A stretch of 64,000 nucleotides of DNA from Sphingopyxis sp. PET50 (GTDB lineage: Bacteria > Pseudomonadota > Alphaproteobacteria > Sphingomonadales > Sphingomonadaceae), in the NCBI RefSeq assembly GCF_025244705.1, contig NZ_CP104207.1, positions 806,001-870,000 of the forward strand, given 5' to 3'. Made by a program: the position numbers and the translations under genes. The notes below the pieces were generated by a model that saw only the letters and a list, made by a program, of their open reading frames with translations, had not been told where the DNA came from and searched no databases. Shown here in pieces: positions 10,666 to 20,413 of this stretch (positions are counted from its first letter, which is position 1; the number at the start of each line of letters is the position of its first letter).

Positions 10666-10740
10666 GGCGACAAAGGAGACAGTTTCGACAAACGCATCCG
10701 TATCCTTTGTCGCCTTAGGGCCACAAAAGACACATTCCGG
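10666..10740. repeat. Short hairpin repeat, family F, copy 1
   Basis: The perfect inverted repeat GGCGACAAAGGA (10666-10677) / TCCTTTGTCGCC (10703-10714) encloses 25 bp. The strings GCGACAAAGGAGACA and TCCGTATCnTTTGTC recur in inverse orientation at 21566-21621. Together with family A copy 1 this accounts for most of the 450-bp gap between merR and ychF. I see no gene in the gap. Confidence 0.75.
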
Positions 10741-10805
10741 AGGCGCGCGTGCGGGACTTTTGTGAGTTTAAGCACCGACAAGCACCGACCCGCCGGCAAG
10801 CCGGC

Positions 10806-11903
10806 TCAGCTATGCAGGAAATGCATCACGTCGCCGTCCTGCACGACATAGGCCTTGCCTTCGGCGCGCAGCTTGCCGGCTTCGCGCGCCCTGGCTTCGC
10901 CGCCCAGCGCGACATAATCGTCATAGGCGATCGTCTCGGCGCGGATGAAGCCCTTCTGGAAATCGCTGTGGATCTCGCCCGCGGCCTCGGGCGCGGTGGC
11001 GCCCGTGTGCACGGTCCAGGCGCGTGCCTCCTTCGGCCCGACGGTGAAGAAGGTCAGCAGGTGGAGCAGTTCGTACCCGGCGCGGATCACGCGGGCGAGG
11101 CCGGTTTCGTGCAGCCCCATCTCCTCGAGGAACATCATGCGCTCGTCGGTATCCATGCCGACCAGCTCGCTCTCGATCGCCGCCGACACGATCACCGCCT
11201 GCGCGCCCTCGGCCTTCGCCCGTACGAACACCGCCTCGCTGTGGGCATTGCCGGCGGCCGCATTCGCTTCCTCGACGTTGCAGACATAGAGGACGGGCTT
11301 GGTGGTCAGCAGCTGCGCCTGCTTCAGGATGCGCTCTTCCTCGACATCCCTGGGCTCGGTCAGCCGCGCGGGCTTGCCGGCGCGCAGCAATTCGAGCGCC
11401 TGGCCCAGCACCGATACGGCGGCCTTGGCCTCCTTGTCGCCGCCCGTCGCCTTTTTCTGAAAGGCGGGGACCCGCTTCTCCAGGCTTTCGAGGTCGGAGA
11501 GCAGCAGCTCGGTCTCGACCGTCTCGGCATCGGCGACGGGGTCGACCCGGTTCTCGACATGCTGGATGTCGTCATCCTCGAAACAGCGCAGGACATGGAC
11601 GATCGCATCGACCTCGCGGATATTGCCGAGGAACTGGTTGCCCAGCCCTTCGCCCTTCGACGCGCCGCGCACCAGCCCCGCGATATCGACGAAGGCGAGC
11701 TGGGTCGGGATGATCTTCTGGCTGCCCGCCGCGGCCGCCAATTTGTCGAGGCGCGGATCGGGCACCGCGACATTGCCGATGTTCGGCTCGATCGTGCAAA
11801 AGGGATAGTTCGCCGCCTGCGCCGCCTGCGTTTCGGTCAGCGCGTTGAACAGGGTGGACTTGCCGACATTGGGCAGTCCGACGATGCCGCATTTGAAACC
11901 CAT
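10806..11903 (-). CDS. ychF: Ribosome-binding ATPase YchF (Obg family)
   Basis: YchF is a ribosome-associated ATPase of the Obg group with a role in translation and oxidative stress response. The product (365 residues, usual length ~363) shows the P-loop GIVGLPNVGKSTLFNALT, YPFCTIEPNIGNVAVPD (switch I), FVDIAGLVRGASKGEGLGNQFL (switch II) and NVEEANA in place of the NKxD motif. It ends with the TGS domain LLTFFTVGPKEARAWTVHTG and FIRAETIAYDDYV. The frame is intact. The start at 11903 matches the conserved MGFKCGIVG. Confidence 0.97.
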   Translation of the reverse strand: MGFKCGIVGLPNVGKSTLFNALTETQAAQAANYPFCTIEPNIGNVAVPDPRLDKLAAAAGSQKIIPTQLAFVDIAGLVRGASKGEGLGNQFLGNIREVDAIVHVLRCFEDDDIQHVENRVDPVADAETVETELLLSDLESLEKRVPAFQKKATGGDKEAKAAVSVLGQALELLRAGKPARLTEPRDVEEERILKQAQLLTTKPVLYVCNVEEANAAAGNAHSEAVFVRAKAEGAQAVIVSAAIESELVGMDTDERMMFLEEMGLHETGLARVIRAGYELLHLLTFFTVGPKEARAWTVHTGATAPEAAGEIHSDFQKGFIRAETIAYDDYVALGGEARAREAGKLRAEGKAYVVQDGDVMHFLHS

Positions 11904-12076
11904 AGAAACTCCGTCAGCCCGGCGGGTGGCCGGGGTCGCACGCGCCCCTAGCGCCAAGTGGGTTCGGGCGCCACCCTTATGCGGGCGCCGCCGAGGCGAT
12001 AACGGAAGATTTGGGGCGCGGCTTCGAGCCGGACGGCGTTGCGGTTCCCGATCCGGCGGGCGGCGGTGCGAGCGTC

Positions 12077-12107
12077 CGCCCGCTCCCGCCGGGTGCGGGA
12101 GCGGGCG
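12077..12107 (-). terminator. Strong hairpin downstream of phoX
   Basis: A perfect 12-bp stem, CGCCCGCTCCCG / CGGGAGCGGGCG, with a 7-nt loop lies just past the phoX stop (12116, leftward transcription). There is no clear U-run, so it may be a 3' end stabiliser or a weak intrinsic terminator. The rest of the ~210-bp gap to ychF holds nothing I recognise. Confidence 0.6.
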
Positions 12108-12115
12108 AGGCGCGA

Positions 12116-13994
12116 TCAGTTGCCGACCGGCTGGTTGTCGGTGCGGCGCACGACAATGGTCGACGAGCGCGGCTCCTGGTCGGCGACCGGCCAGTCGCCC
12201 GTCGGATGCTGGATGTTGACGAAGAAGGTCGTCAGGTCGGGGGTATAGGCGAGGCCCGTGATCTCGCAGCCGACCGGGCCGACCAGGAAACGCTTCGACT
12301 GCTTGCTGCCCTGATCGAGATAGAACATCGCATTGTGGCCGAACGCCTGGTCGATCGTCGTGCCCGGGACGCCCGAGCTGCCGGGGACGCTGTGGTCGGT
12401 CTGCACCCACATGCGGCCCTGCGGGTCGATGCGGAGGCCATCCGGGCTGGAGAAGGTATCGCCGTTGATGTTGCCGACGAGGTTAGCGCCGCCCGACGAC
12501 AGCGAGGGGTCGCCCGCCTGCAGGAAAAGTTCCCAGGTGAAGCTCGTCGCGAGCGGACTGTCGCCGGTTTCGCGCATCTTGATGATGTGGCCGTGCAGGT
12601 TGCTCACACGCGGGTTGGCGGCGTCGGTCACGCGGCGGCCGCTGTTGTTGGTCAGCGTGACGAAAATCGCCTTATTGTCGGGCGCCACCGTGATCCATTC
12701 GGGGCGGTCCATCACCGTGCCGCCGCACGACGCGCGCCGCCGACTGGCATTTGATCAGCACATCGGCCTGATTGTTGAAGACCGCAGGCGTCGGCGCCGA
12801 CGGCGTCGTGCTCTGGCTGACGTTGCCGGGGTCGGAGGCGGCGGCGGTCAGGCCGTTCTGGCCGACGACCAGCGCGCGCCACTGGCCGTTGCCGTCGCCG
12901 TCGAAGCGCGCGACATAGAGCGTGCCATAGTCGAGCAGATCGGTATTCGCGGCGCGGTTGCTGGCGCTGAAGGCGCGGTCGGGGATGAATTTATAGATGC
13001 AGCCCGGCGTGTTGTCGTCACCCATGTAGAAGGCGACGCGGCGGTCGCTGTTCGTCATGAAGGCGACGTTTTCGTGGTTGAAGCGGCCCATCGCGGTGCG
13101 CTTGGTCGGCGGCGCGAGTTCGTTCAGCGGGTCGATTTCGACCACCCAGCCATAGTTGGTCGCGGGCTGCGCGGGGTCGAAATAATTGTCCATCGTCTCT
13201 TCGCAGGTGAGGTAGGTGCCCCACGGCGTGCGGCCGCTCGAACAATTGTTCAGCATGCCCTTGATCGTGCCCGACAGCAGGCCTGCGGCAGGGCCGCCGG
13301 CGCGATAGCTGCTGTTGCCGGTGTAGCGCTTGTTGAACGCCGATCCGGCCTTGACCGCCCATTTGCCGTCGCTGCCCTTGGCGATCTCGACGACGCCGAC
13401 GCCGACCGCCGACAGCGCGAGCGCCTTCTGCTCGGGGCTCGCGGTCGCGATGTCGGGGACGGTCGCCATCAGGATGTTGAAATCGGGATATTCGTAATTC
13501 ATCGCCAGCAGCCCGCCGACATTGGGATCGACACCCGCCAGGGTGAAATATTCCATGCCGTCATGGTTGCCGCCGACCCATTTGTCGGCGACCGCCGCGC
13601 TCGACGGAAAGCTGCCCGAATAGGGCGTGCCGACCTCGACCGAGTCGCCGGCCTTCAGCAGCACGTCGACGGTGTAGCCCGAGGGCACGGTGACCGTGTC
13701 GTTCTGGTTCGCCGCGACCGAGGTGAAATTCACGGCAAAGCTCGGCGGCGGAGTGGGCGTCGGCGTGGGAGTCGGCGTCGGGGTGGGCGTCACGGTGACC
13801 GGCGGCGCGCCATCGTCGTCGTCGCAGCCCGCGAGCACCGCGGCGGGGATGATCGACAGGCCGAACAGGCCGCCGCGCAGCAGCGAACGGCGCGACGGGT
13901 TCTTGGCGACGATCGCCTCCAGGCTGTCGGGCGCGTAATCGACTTCGGTCTCGCCGCGATAGGGCGCGCGGGCTTCGTCGGTAAGATGTGACAT
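12116..13994 (-). CDS. phoX: Tat-exported PhoX-type alkaline phosphatase, frameshift
   Basis: PhoX is a calcium- and iron-dependent periplasmic phosphatase. The start is ATG 13994 (MSHLTDEARAPYRGE). A Tat-like signal follows (NPSRRSLLRGGLFGLSIIPAAVLAGCDDDD) with a possible lipobox Cys, then an alternating Thr-Pro linker of about 14 residues. Further along are VGGNHDGMEYF, GLLAMNYEYPD, NNCSSGRTPWGTYLTCEE, GRFNHENVAFM and, after the break, MDRPEWITVAP and PDGLRIDPQGRMWVQTD. The frame shifts at about 12722-12730; removing one base gives QSAARVVGGTVMDRPEW, the conserved join. It has about 626 residues, typical for the family. Confidence 0.9.
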
Positions 13995-14154
13995 GCAGTA
14001 TCCCCTGTTCTCGGTTGGCCCCGGGACTCGTCGGTCCCGATCAGGTGGCTCCCGATTGCAGAGCGGCATGTCAGCCGCATGGCGTCCCCATGACATGGAG
14101 AAAGGAGTTATATTACAAAGTTTTGACAGGCGGGGCGGGCCGCGCGGAAATGCG

Positions 14155-15150
14155 TCAGTCGTGCACCGCCCTGATCAGCGGACCGAGCGCACTGTCGCCC
14201 AGCCAGGCGAGTTGCACCTCCGCCGACACCTTGTTGATCGCCTCCTGCGGCTTGGCGCCCGGATGCACCGCGCGGCGCAAGGGTCGTGTGCCCGCGGGCA
14301 TCGCCATGATCTCGGCGATCGCGCGCGGCACGTCGGCGGGGTCGGCGCTGCGCCCGCTGCCGTCCTCGGTCCCCATGCCGCGCGTGAAGGGCTCATAGGC
14401 CTTGAGCAGTTCCGCATCGCTGCGCGCCTTCAGCGCGCCGGTATAAGTGTTGCGGTTGACCCACACCCTGGTCGGATAGCCGCCGGGCTGGATGATGGTG
14501 ACGTCGATCCCGTGCGGCACCAGCTCATAGGCAAGCTGTTCGGACAGCGCCTCCACGGCGAACTTTGTCGCCGAATAATGGCCGCCGCCCGGCACGATCA
14601 CGCGCCCCAGTTGCGACGAGATGTTAAAGATCTGCCCCGCCTTCGCGGCGCGCATCTGCGGCAGCAGCGCGCGCAGCATGCGCTGGATGCCGAGGATGTT
14701 GGTCTCGAAGATCGCCTTCGTCGCCTCCATGTCCTGCACCTCGACCGGGCCGGTGATGCCGATGCCGGCATTGTTCACCAGCGTGTCGATGCGTCCGTTC
14801 GCGATCGTCAGCGCCTCGGCGGTGCCGCGCGCGACCGAGGCGTCGTCGGTGACGTCGATCTCGACGATATGCAGGTCGAGCTTGTCCTTCTTCGCTTCCG
14901 CCGCGAGCGATTCGGCCTCGGGGCGCGGCACGTTGCGCATCGTCGCGATCACCTTCGCGCCATGCTTCGCGTAAAGCAGCGCGCCGATCCGCCCGAAGCC
15001 GCTCGATGTGCCGGTGATCAGCACCGTGCGCCCTTTCAGCGCATCGGGTGCCAGCGGCTCGGCGGCGCGGAGCAGGGCAGGGGCGGCGGCGGTCAGCGCG
15101 GCGGCGCCGGCGAGCAACTGGCGGCGATTGGGGGAAGCGGGTTGGGGCAT
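14155..15150 (-). CDS. SDR-family oxidoreductase with twin-arginine-like signal
   Basis: A short-chain dehydrogenase (331 residues): cofactor motif TVLITGTSSGFGR, NNAGIGITGPVEV, the catalytic Ser in NISSQLGR, and YSATKFAVEALSEQLAYEL (Tyr-x3-Lys). The N-terminus is unusual: SPNRRQLLAGAAALTAAAPALLRAAEPL looks like a Tat signal, suggesting export in folded, cofactor-bound form. The substrate is unknown. The frame is intact, and the start at 15150 is the only one that includes the RR motif. Confidence 0.88.
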   Translation of the reverse strand: MPQPASPNRRQLLAGAAALTAAAPALLRAAEPLAPDALKGRTVLITGTSSGFGRIGALLYAKHGAKVIATMRNVPRPEAESLAAEAKKDKLDLHIVEIDVTDDASVARGTAEALTIANGRIDTLVNNAGIGITGPVEVQDMEATKAIFETNILGIQRMLRALLPQMRAAKAGQIFNISSQLGRVIVPGGGHYSATKFAVEALSEQLAYELVPHGIDVTIIQPGGYPTRVWVNRNTYTGALKARSDAELLKAYEPFTRGMGTEDGSGRSADPADVPRAIAEIMAMPAGTRPLRRAVHPGAKPQEAINKVSAEVQLAWLGDSALGPLIRAVHD

Positions 15151-15218
15151 GAGGGCGGCTCCTTTCGGAGGCCATCATGCATGAAAGCGGTGCGAGCGCC
15201 AAATCCGGTATGAACTGG

Positions 15219-15390
15219 CCGCTTAGGGGTGGATATAAGACATTCCCCTCCCTTTTAGGGAGGGATTAGGGGTGGGTAGCGAGCGTAGCGAGCAAGAGGA
15301 AGAGCGCCGCCTTCGGCGGCCACCCACCCCCAGCCCCTCCCTTGCAGGGAGGGGAGAACGAGCGTCCGCTCCCGCCCGAAAGCGGTTATG
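15219..15390. repeat. Intergenic palindromic repeat, family B, copy 1
   Basis: The core 15243-15356 starts CCCCTCCCTTTTAGGGAGGG and ends CCCCTCCCTTGCAGGGAGGGG. Between them are GTAGCGAGCGTAGCGAGC and the hairpin CCGCCTTCGGCGG. Flanking modules CGCTTAGGGGTGGAT (left) and CCGCTCCCGCCCGAAAGCGG (right) recur with copy 2 at 49715-49890. It lies between pth and the SDR gene. Confidence 0.85.
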
Positions 15391-15398
15391 CGCCCGAA

Positions 15399-15968
15399 CT
15401 ACCCCTGCAGCCGCAGGGCCACGTCGCTCACGAACCGCGCATCGTCCCCGTCCGCCAGCCACGCCGCCTCGGCCGCGATCGCGCCGAGCAGATCGGCCAG
15501 CGGTTCCATTTCGCTCTTGTGATAATTGCCGAGCACATGGCCGGTCACCCGGTCCTTGTGCCCCGGATGGCCGATACCGATGCGCACGCGGCGGAAATCG
15601 TCGCCGATATGCTGGATCATGCTGCGGATGCCGTTGTGCCCCGCCGCGCCGCCGCCCTGCTTGACCTTGATCTTCATCGGCGCGAGGTCGAGCTCGTCGT
15701 AGAAGACGGTGACGTCCTGCGGCGCGAGTTTGTAGAAATCGAGCGCGGCGCGCACGCTGCGCCCGCTTTCGTTCATGAAGGTGCCGGGTTTCAGGATCAG
15801 GACGCGGTGCCGCCCGATGCGGCCGTCCTGCAGCCAGCCCTGAAATTTCTTCGCCGGGGCCGGAAAACCGTGCACGTCGGCGATGACGTCGGCGGCCATG
15901 AAGCCGACATTGTGGCGATGCATCGCATATTGGGGCCCGGGATTGCCGAGGCCGACCCAGAGCTGCAT
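15399..15968 (-). CDS. pth: Peptidyl-tRNA hydrolase
   Basis: Cleaves peptidyl-tRNA dropped from stalled ribosomes. The 189-residue protein has the family signatures VGLGNPGPQYAMHRHNVGFMAAD (catalytic His), LKPGTFMNESGRSV, VFYDELDLAPMKIKVKQGGGAAGHNGIRSMIQHIG and FRRVRIGIGHPG. The frame is intact. It follows rplY on the same strand, a standard rplY-pth pair, but the two are separated by a family A repeat. Confidence 0.97.
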   Translation of the reverse strand: MQLWVGLGNPGPQYAMHRHNVGFMAADVIADVHGFPAPAKKFQGWLQDGRIGRHRVLILKPGTFMNESGRSVRAALDFYKLAPQDVTVFYDELDLAPMKIKVKQGGGAAGHNGIRSMIQHIGDDFRRVRIGIGHPGHKDRVTGHVLGNYHKSEMEPLADLLGAIAAEAAWLADGDDARFVSDVALRLQG

Positions 15969-15974
15969 AAAAAA

Positions 15975-16103
15975 CTCCCCTCCCCTTCAGGGGAGGGGCA
16001 GCGAGACTTGCGAACTTGTTCGCCAGTCGCAGCGGGGTGGGCCATTCGGCCTTGCGCCACGTTGCAAGCCCCACCCCAACCCCTCCCCTGAAGGGGAGGG
16101 GCT
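15975..16103. repeat. Intergenic palindromic repeat, family A, copy 2
   Basis: It starts CTCCCCTCCCCTTCAGGGGAG, contains GCGAACTTGTTCGCCAGTCG, and ends CCCCTCCCCTGAAGGGGAGG. Its middle palindrome is degraded (GCCATTCGGCCTTGCGCCACG) compared with copy 1. It fills almost all of the gap between rplY and pth. Confidence 0.88.
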
Positions 16104-16116
16104 AGAGCTTGGTATC

Positions 16117-16743
16117 TCAGGCTTCGGCGGCGGCTTCGCCGTCGTCCTTGGTCGTGTCGCCGTCGCTGGACTTCAGCGCCGACGGAGCGACGATCGTCGC
16201 GATGGTGAAATCGCGGTCGGTGATCGCGCTCTCGCTGCCCTTGGGCAGGGCCACGTGGCTGATGTGGATCGAATCGCCGACGTCGAAGCCGGTGACGTCG
16301 ATCGAAATGTCGTCGGGGATGCTGGCCGCGTCGCAGACCAGTTCCAGCTCGTGACGCACGATGTTCAGCACGCCGCCGCGCTTCAGGCCGGGCGACTTTT
16401 CCTCGTTGACGAACTGCACCGGCACCGCGACATGGACCTTGGCATCCTTGGCGATGCGCAGGAAGTCGGCGTGGATCGGGCGATCCTTGACCGGGTGGAA
16501 AGCAACGTCCTTCGGCAGGGTGCGGATGCTCTTGCCATCGACCTCGATCATCACGACCGAGTTCATGAAGTGACCCGTCATCAACTGCTTGATCAGCAGC
16601 TTCTCTTCGACATGGATCATCAGGGGTTCTTCTTTGCCGCCATAGACAACGGCGGGGACGCGGCCATTGCGACGCAGGTCACGCGAGGCTCCCTTGCCTC
16701 CGCGTTCGCGCGTCTCGGCCGTCAGCGTCAGCTGATCGCTCAT
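16117..16743 (-). CDS. rplY: Ribosomal protein bL25 (Ctc/TL5 form)
   Basis: Binds 5S rRNA in the large subunit. The product has 208 residues, the long two-domain CTC form. The L25 domain is [30 protein letters not shown], and the beta domain is [61 protein letters not shown]. It has an acidic tail. The start at 16743 gives [16 protein letters not shown]. The frame is intact. It lies upstream of pth on the same strand. Confidence 0.96.
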   Translation of the reverse strand: MSDQLTLTAETRERGGKGASRDLRRNGRVPAVVYGGKEEPLMIHVEEKLLIKQLMTGHFMNSVVMIEVDGKSIRTLPKDVAFHPVKDRPIHADFLRIAKDAKVHVAVPVQFVNEEKSPGLKRGGVLNIVRHELELVCDAASIPDDISIDVTGFDVGDSIHISHVALPKGSESAITDRDFTIATIVAPSALKSSDGDTTKDDGEAAAEA

Positions 16744-16922
16744 ATATATTCTCCGAGATTCGGTTACACAGTTCCGCCACGCCTCCAGGGATGACCATGG
16801 ACGGAAGCGCGGGCGCATAGCGGGTGAGCGGCGGAAAGGCAAGGGTTGGCTTGTCGAAGGCCGGGTGGCGGGTTTCGGGCGACGGTTTGAAACAACGGCT
16901 GCTCCCCGCTCCGAAGCGGGCG

Positions 16923-17709
16923 TTATCCCTCCAGTAACGCTTTCGTCGCTGCCGTCACATCCGCCTGCCGCATCAGGCTTTCGCCGATGAGGAAGCCGTT
17001 CACGCCGCTTGCCGCGAGACGCCGGCAGTCGGCGTGGGTGGCGATGCCGCTTTCGCCCACCAGCAGCGTACCGGCGGGCACGAGCTTCGCGAGGCGTTCG
17101 GTGACCGCGAGGTCGGTCTCGAAGGTCCGCAGGTCGCGGTTGTTGACCCCGATCAGCCGCGAGCGGAGCCGCGTCAGCGCGCGATCGAGTTCGGTTTCGT
17201 CATGGACCTCGACGAGCACGTCCATGCCGCGTTCGAGCGCCGCGGCCTCGATCTCGCGCATCGCGCCGTCGTCGAGCGCCGCAACGATGATGAGGACCGC
17301 GTCGGCGCCGATCGAGCGCGCCTCGGCGACCTGCCAGGGATCGACCATGAAATCCTTGCGCAGCACGGGAAGGCTGCACGCCGTGCGCGCGGCGATGAGA
17401 AATTCCTCATGGCCCTGAAAATAAGGCGCATCGGTCAGGACCGAGAGGCAGGCCGCGCCACCCGCTTCATAGGCGCGGGCGTGATCGGCGGGATTGAAAT
17501 CTTCGCGAATCAATCCCTTGGAAGGCGAAGCTTTCTTGATTTCGGCGATCAGCGCGAAGCGACCGGCGTCGATCGTGGCCTGCAGCGCCGCGGCGAAGCC
17601 GCGTACCGGGCTCGGCGTCGATGGCGTCGAGGTCGGCGATCGAGCGCGACTGGCGGCGTTCGGCGACCTCATCGGCCTTGGTCGCGAGGATCTGTGTGAG
17701 CTTGTTCAT
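16923..17709 (-). CDS. trpC: Indole-3-glycerol phosphate synthase TrpC, frameshift
   Basis: Converts CdRP to indole-3-glycerol phosphate in tryptophan synthesis. The start ATG 17709 overlaps the trpD stop (ATGA). The N-terminus [20 protein letters not shown] is in one frame. After GCTCGGC (17610-17616 on the plus strand) the rest is in another: [103 protein letters not shown]. Reading GCCGGC there gives [12 protein letters not shown] and one protein of about 261 residues. All catalytic residues are present, so a sequence error is the best reading. Confidence 0.92.
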
Positions 17710-18704
17710 TTATAGGCGATCCAGCAGTCGAGCAGCGCGTTGGCGAGGCCCTTGTCGATCGCTTCGGCGGCTTCCTCGACCCCGTCGGTCAGCGTGTCGA
17801 CCGCGCCCGCGATGACCAGCGCCTCGGCGGCGTTGTAGAGGACCGCGTCGCGATAGGCGCCCGGCGCACCCTGAAGCAGCGCGCGCAGGGCCTTGGCATT
17901 GTCGACCGCGTCGCCGCCACGGATCGCCGAGATCGGGTGCGTCGGCAGGCCGGCGTCGCTCGCCTGGCTGCGCTGCATGAACACGCCCTCTTCATTGACC
18001 ACCGCGACCTCGTTGCCGCCCGCCAGCGACAGTTCGTCGATGCCCTCGTCGCCCGAGACCACGCGCGAATGCTCGGTGCCGAGCCGGTGCAGCGCCTCGG
18101 CATAGACGGGGACATAGGCGGGGCGGGCGATGCCGATGAGCTGGCGCGTGACATGCGCGGGATTGGCGAGCGGACCCATCAGGTTGAAGATGGTGCGGCG
18201 GGCGAGCCGGGTGCGGATCGGCTGGATACGCTTCATCGCCGGATGATGGTTGGCGGCGAAAAGGAAGCAGATGCCGAGGTCGGCAAGCGTCGCTTCGGCG
18301 AGGCGGCCGGCGCGCTCCATGTCGAGGCCGAGCGCTTCCAATGTATCCGCCGCGCCGGATTTAGAAGAAGCTGCACGATTTCCATGCTTTGCGACCGGAA
18401 CCTCGCACGCCGCCACGACGATCGCGACGGCGGTCGAGACGTTGAGCGTGTGGTGGCCGTCGCCGCCGGTACCGCAGACGTCGATCGCGCCCGCGGGCGC
18501 GTCGATCGGGATCAGCCGGTCGCGCAGCGCCTGCGCCGCGGCGGCGATCTCGACCATCGTCTCGCCGCGATCCGACAGCGCGGTCAGAAATTCGGCGATC
18601 TCCTCCTCGCTGGTGCGCGCGTCGAGGATGTCGGCGAAGGCCTGCGCCGCCTCGTCATGACCCAGCAGATGCGCCGGGTCGGGGAGCGGACCGAAACGGC
18701 TCAT
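17706..18704 (-). CDS. trpD: Anthranilate phosphoribosyltransferase
   Basis: Transfers phosphoribosyl to anthranilate. The 332-residue product shows [51 protein letters not shown] (PRPP and anthranilate sites), [37 protein letters not shown] and [12 protein letters not shown]. The frame is intact. It overlaps both trpG (18701-18704) and trpC (17706-17709) by 4 bp, so the three are translationally coupled in the order trpG-trpD-trpC. Confidence 0.97.
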   Translation of the reverse strand: MSRFGPLPDPAHLLGHDEAAQAFADILDARTSEEEIAEFLTALSDRGETMVEIAAAAQALRDRLIPIDAPAGAIDVCGTGGDGHHTLNVSTAVAIVVAACEVPVAKHGNRAASSKSGAADTLEALGLDMERAGRLAEATLADLGICFLFAANHHPAMKRIQPIRTRLARRTIFNLMGPLANPAHVTRQLIGIARPAYVPVYAEALHRLGTEHSRVVSGDEGIDELSLAGGNEVAVVNEEGVFMQRSQASDAGLPTHPISAIRGGDAVDNAKALRALLQGAPGAYRDAVLYNAAEALVIAGAVDTLTDGVEEAAEAIDKGLANALLDCWIAYK

Positions 18705-19291
18705 GCGGCCTTGCGCTCGCGCACCGGCAGGCCCGCGGCGGCCATGAAATTGGCGAGCATCGCATGACCGTGTTCGGTGGCGATGCTTTCGGGGTGGAAC
18801 TGCACCCCGTGGATCGGCAGCTCGGTGTGTCGGAAACCCATCACCGCGCCGTCGTCGCTGGTCGCGTTGATGATAAGGCTATCGGGAATGTCGACGACCT
18901 CGAGGCTGTGGTAGCGCGTCGCTGTGAGCGGCGAGGGCAGACCGGCGAACAGCCCGCTGCCGTCGTGGCAGACCGGCGAGGTCTTGCCGTGCATCAGATG
19001 GCCGCGCTGGACCGTGCCGCCGAAATGCTGCCCGATCGCCTGATGGCCGAGGCACACGCCGAGCAGCGGCCGCGCGGCGTCGGCGCAGGCGGCGACGAGG
19101 TCGAGGCTGATCCCGGCTTCGTTCGGCGTGCAGGGGCCGGGCGAAATGAGCATCGCCTCGGCGCCCGTGGCGAGCGCCTGCGCCGCGGTCAGCGCATCGT
19201 TGCGTTCGACGCGCACCTCGGCGCCCAGCTCGATCAGATAATGAACGAGGTTGAAGGTGAAGCTGTCGTAATTGTCGATGACGAGGATCAT
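18701..19291 (-). CDS. trpG: Anthranilate synthase glutamine amidotransferase subunit
   Basis: Supplies ammonia to TrpE for anthranilate synthesis. It has 196 residues: [35 protein letters not shown], the nucleophile Cys in [24 protein letters not shown] and the catalytic His/Glu in GVQFHPESI. The start at 19291 gives the conserved [11 protein letters not shown]. It is separated from trpE by two unrelated genes and more than 2 kb. The 113-bp upstream gap (19292-19404) presumably carries a promoter; none is obvious. Confidence 0.96.
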   Translation of the reverse strand: MILVIDNYDSFTFNLVHYLIELGAEVRVERNDALTAAQALATGAEAMLISPGPCTPNEAGISLDLVAACADAARPLLGVCLGHQAIGQHFGGTVQRGHLMHGKTSPVCHDGSGLFAGLPSPLTATRYHSLEVVDIPDSLIINATSDDGAVMGFRHTELPIHGVQFHPESIATEHGHAMLANFMAAAGLPVRERKAA

Positions 19292-19404
19292 GGGGAGCCG
19301 CGGTAGCGATTTTGCGGGATTGGGGAAAGGGATAGAAGCTTGCCAGCGCGCAAGCCGGGCTATTCCCTCGTTCCGCCATCCCGGCATTCACCGGGGAGCC
19401 GTTG

Positions 19405-20413
19405 TCAATCAACCATCTGCACGACGACCTTGCCCTTGGCGTGGCCCGATTCGAGATAGGCCATCGCCTCGGCGATGGCGGCGAAGGGGAAGACGCGGTC
19501 GATCACCGGTACGAGCCGCTTCTGTTCGATTAATGCCGCCAGTTCGGCGAGTTCGGCGCCGCTGGGGTGCATGAAGAGATAGCGGTAGGTGACGCCATGC
19601 CTGCGCGCCTTCGCGCGGATGCCGAAGCTCGCAAACCAGAAGAGCGCGGCGAGGAGCGGGCCGCGGCCGAGATCCTTCGTCGCGGTGAGCGGTTCGGGCA
19701 TGCCCGCGACCGACACGACGGTCGCGCCGGGTTTGACGACGGCGAAGCATTTTGCGAGCGTGTCGCCGCCGATCAGGTCGAAGGCGCCGTCCATGTCGCG
19801 GACTTCATTGGCGAAATCCTGCGCCGTGTAGTCGATGACGCGGTCGGCCCCGAGGCGTTCGACGAGGTCGCGTCCGCGCGGCGAGGCGGTCGTCGTGACT
19901 TCGGCGCCGAGCCATTTGGCGAGCTGGATCGCGAAGGTGCCGACCCCGCCCGCGCCGCCGGGGATGAAGACGCGGCCGCCGGGTTTGAGCCCGAGTTCGT
20001 CGCGCAGCGCCTGCAGCGCGGTGAGGCCGAGCGAGCGGAACGCCCGCGGCGGTCGTGAAATCGAGCCTGGCGGGCAGGTGCGCGGCGTGATCGGCGGGGA
20101 TGACCGCGAATTCGGCGAAGGCGCCCAAGCGGTCCTTGGGCACGCGCGCGAAGATGCGGTCGCCGGGCGCAAAACCCGTGACGTTCGCTCCGCACGCCTC
20201 GACCACGCCGGCGAGCTCGTTGCCCATGATGACGGGCATTTTATAGCTCTGCACGGGTTTGAGCATGCCCTCGCGCGTCTTGAAATCGACGGGGTTGAGC
20301 CCTGCGGCATGGACGCGGACGAGCAGGCCTCCGGGGCCGGGGACGGGCGCCGGGACTTCCCGGAGTTCGCTGGTTTCGGGGCCGCCGTAGCGGTTGAGGA
20401 CGAAGGCTTTCAT
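19405..20413 (-). CDS. Zinc-independent quinone oxidoreductase / MDR alcohol dehydrogenase, frameshift
   Basis: Medium-chain NADPH oxidoreductase. Visible are MKAFVLNRYGGPETSELREVP, VRVHAAGLNPVDFKTREG, MGNELAGVVEACG, FAPGDRIFARVP, the nucleotide-binding GGRVFIPGGAGGVGTFAIQLAKWLGAEV, and a tail GHAKGKVVVQM. No zinc ligand set is seen, fitting the zeta-crystallin/QOR group. The frame breaks at GCCGAGC (20026-20032, GCTCGGC on the coding strand). Reading GCCGGC restores GVPLAGLTALQAL, the conserved family join. It has about 335 residues. Its start overlaps the upstream hydrolase stop (ATGA), so the pair is one unit. Confidence 0.88.

Noticed and set aside
10450-10765. Small plus-strand frames inside the repeats between merR and ychF
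   Set aside because: They translate palindromic repeat DNA, lack ribosome-binding sites and are not shared between repeat copies.
13745-13795. Short tandem repeat in phoX (GTCGGCGTGGGA-type units) as a CRISPR or phase-variation tract
   Set aside because: It encodes an alternating Thr-Pro linker in frame; the units are too short and degenerate for CRISPR and no frame switching is implied.
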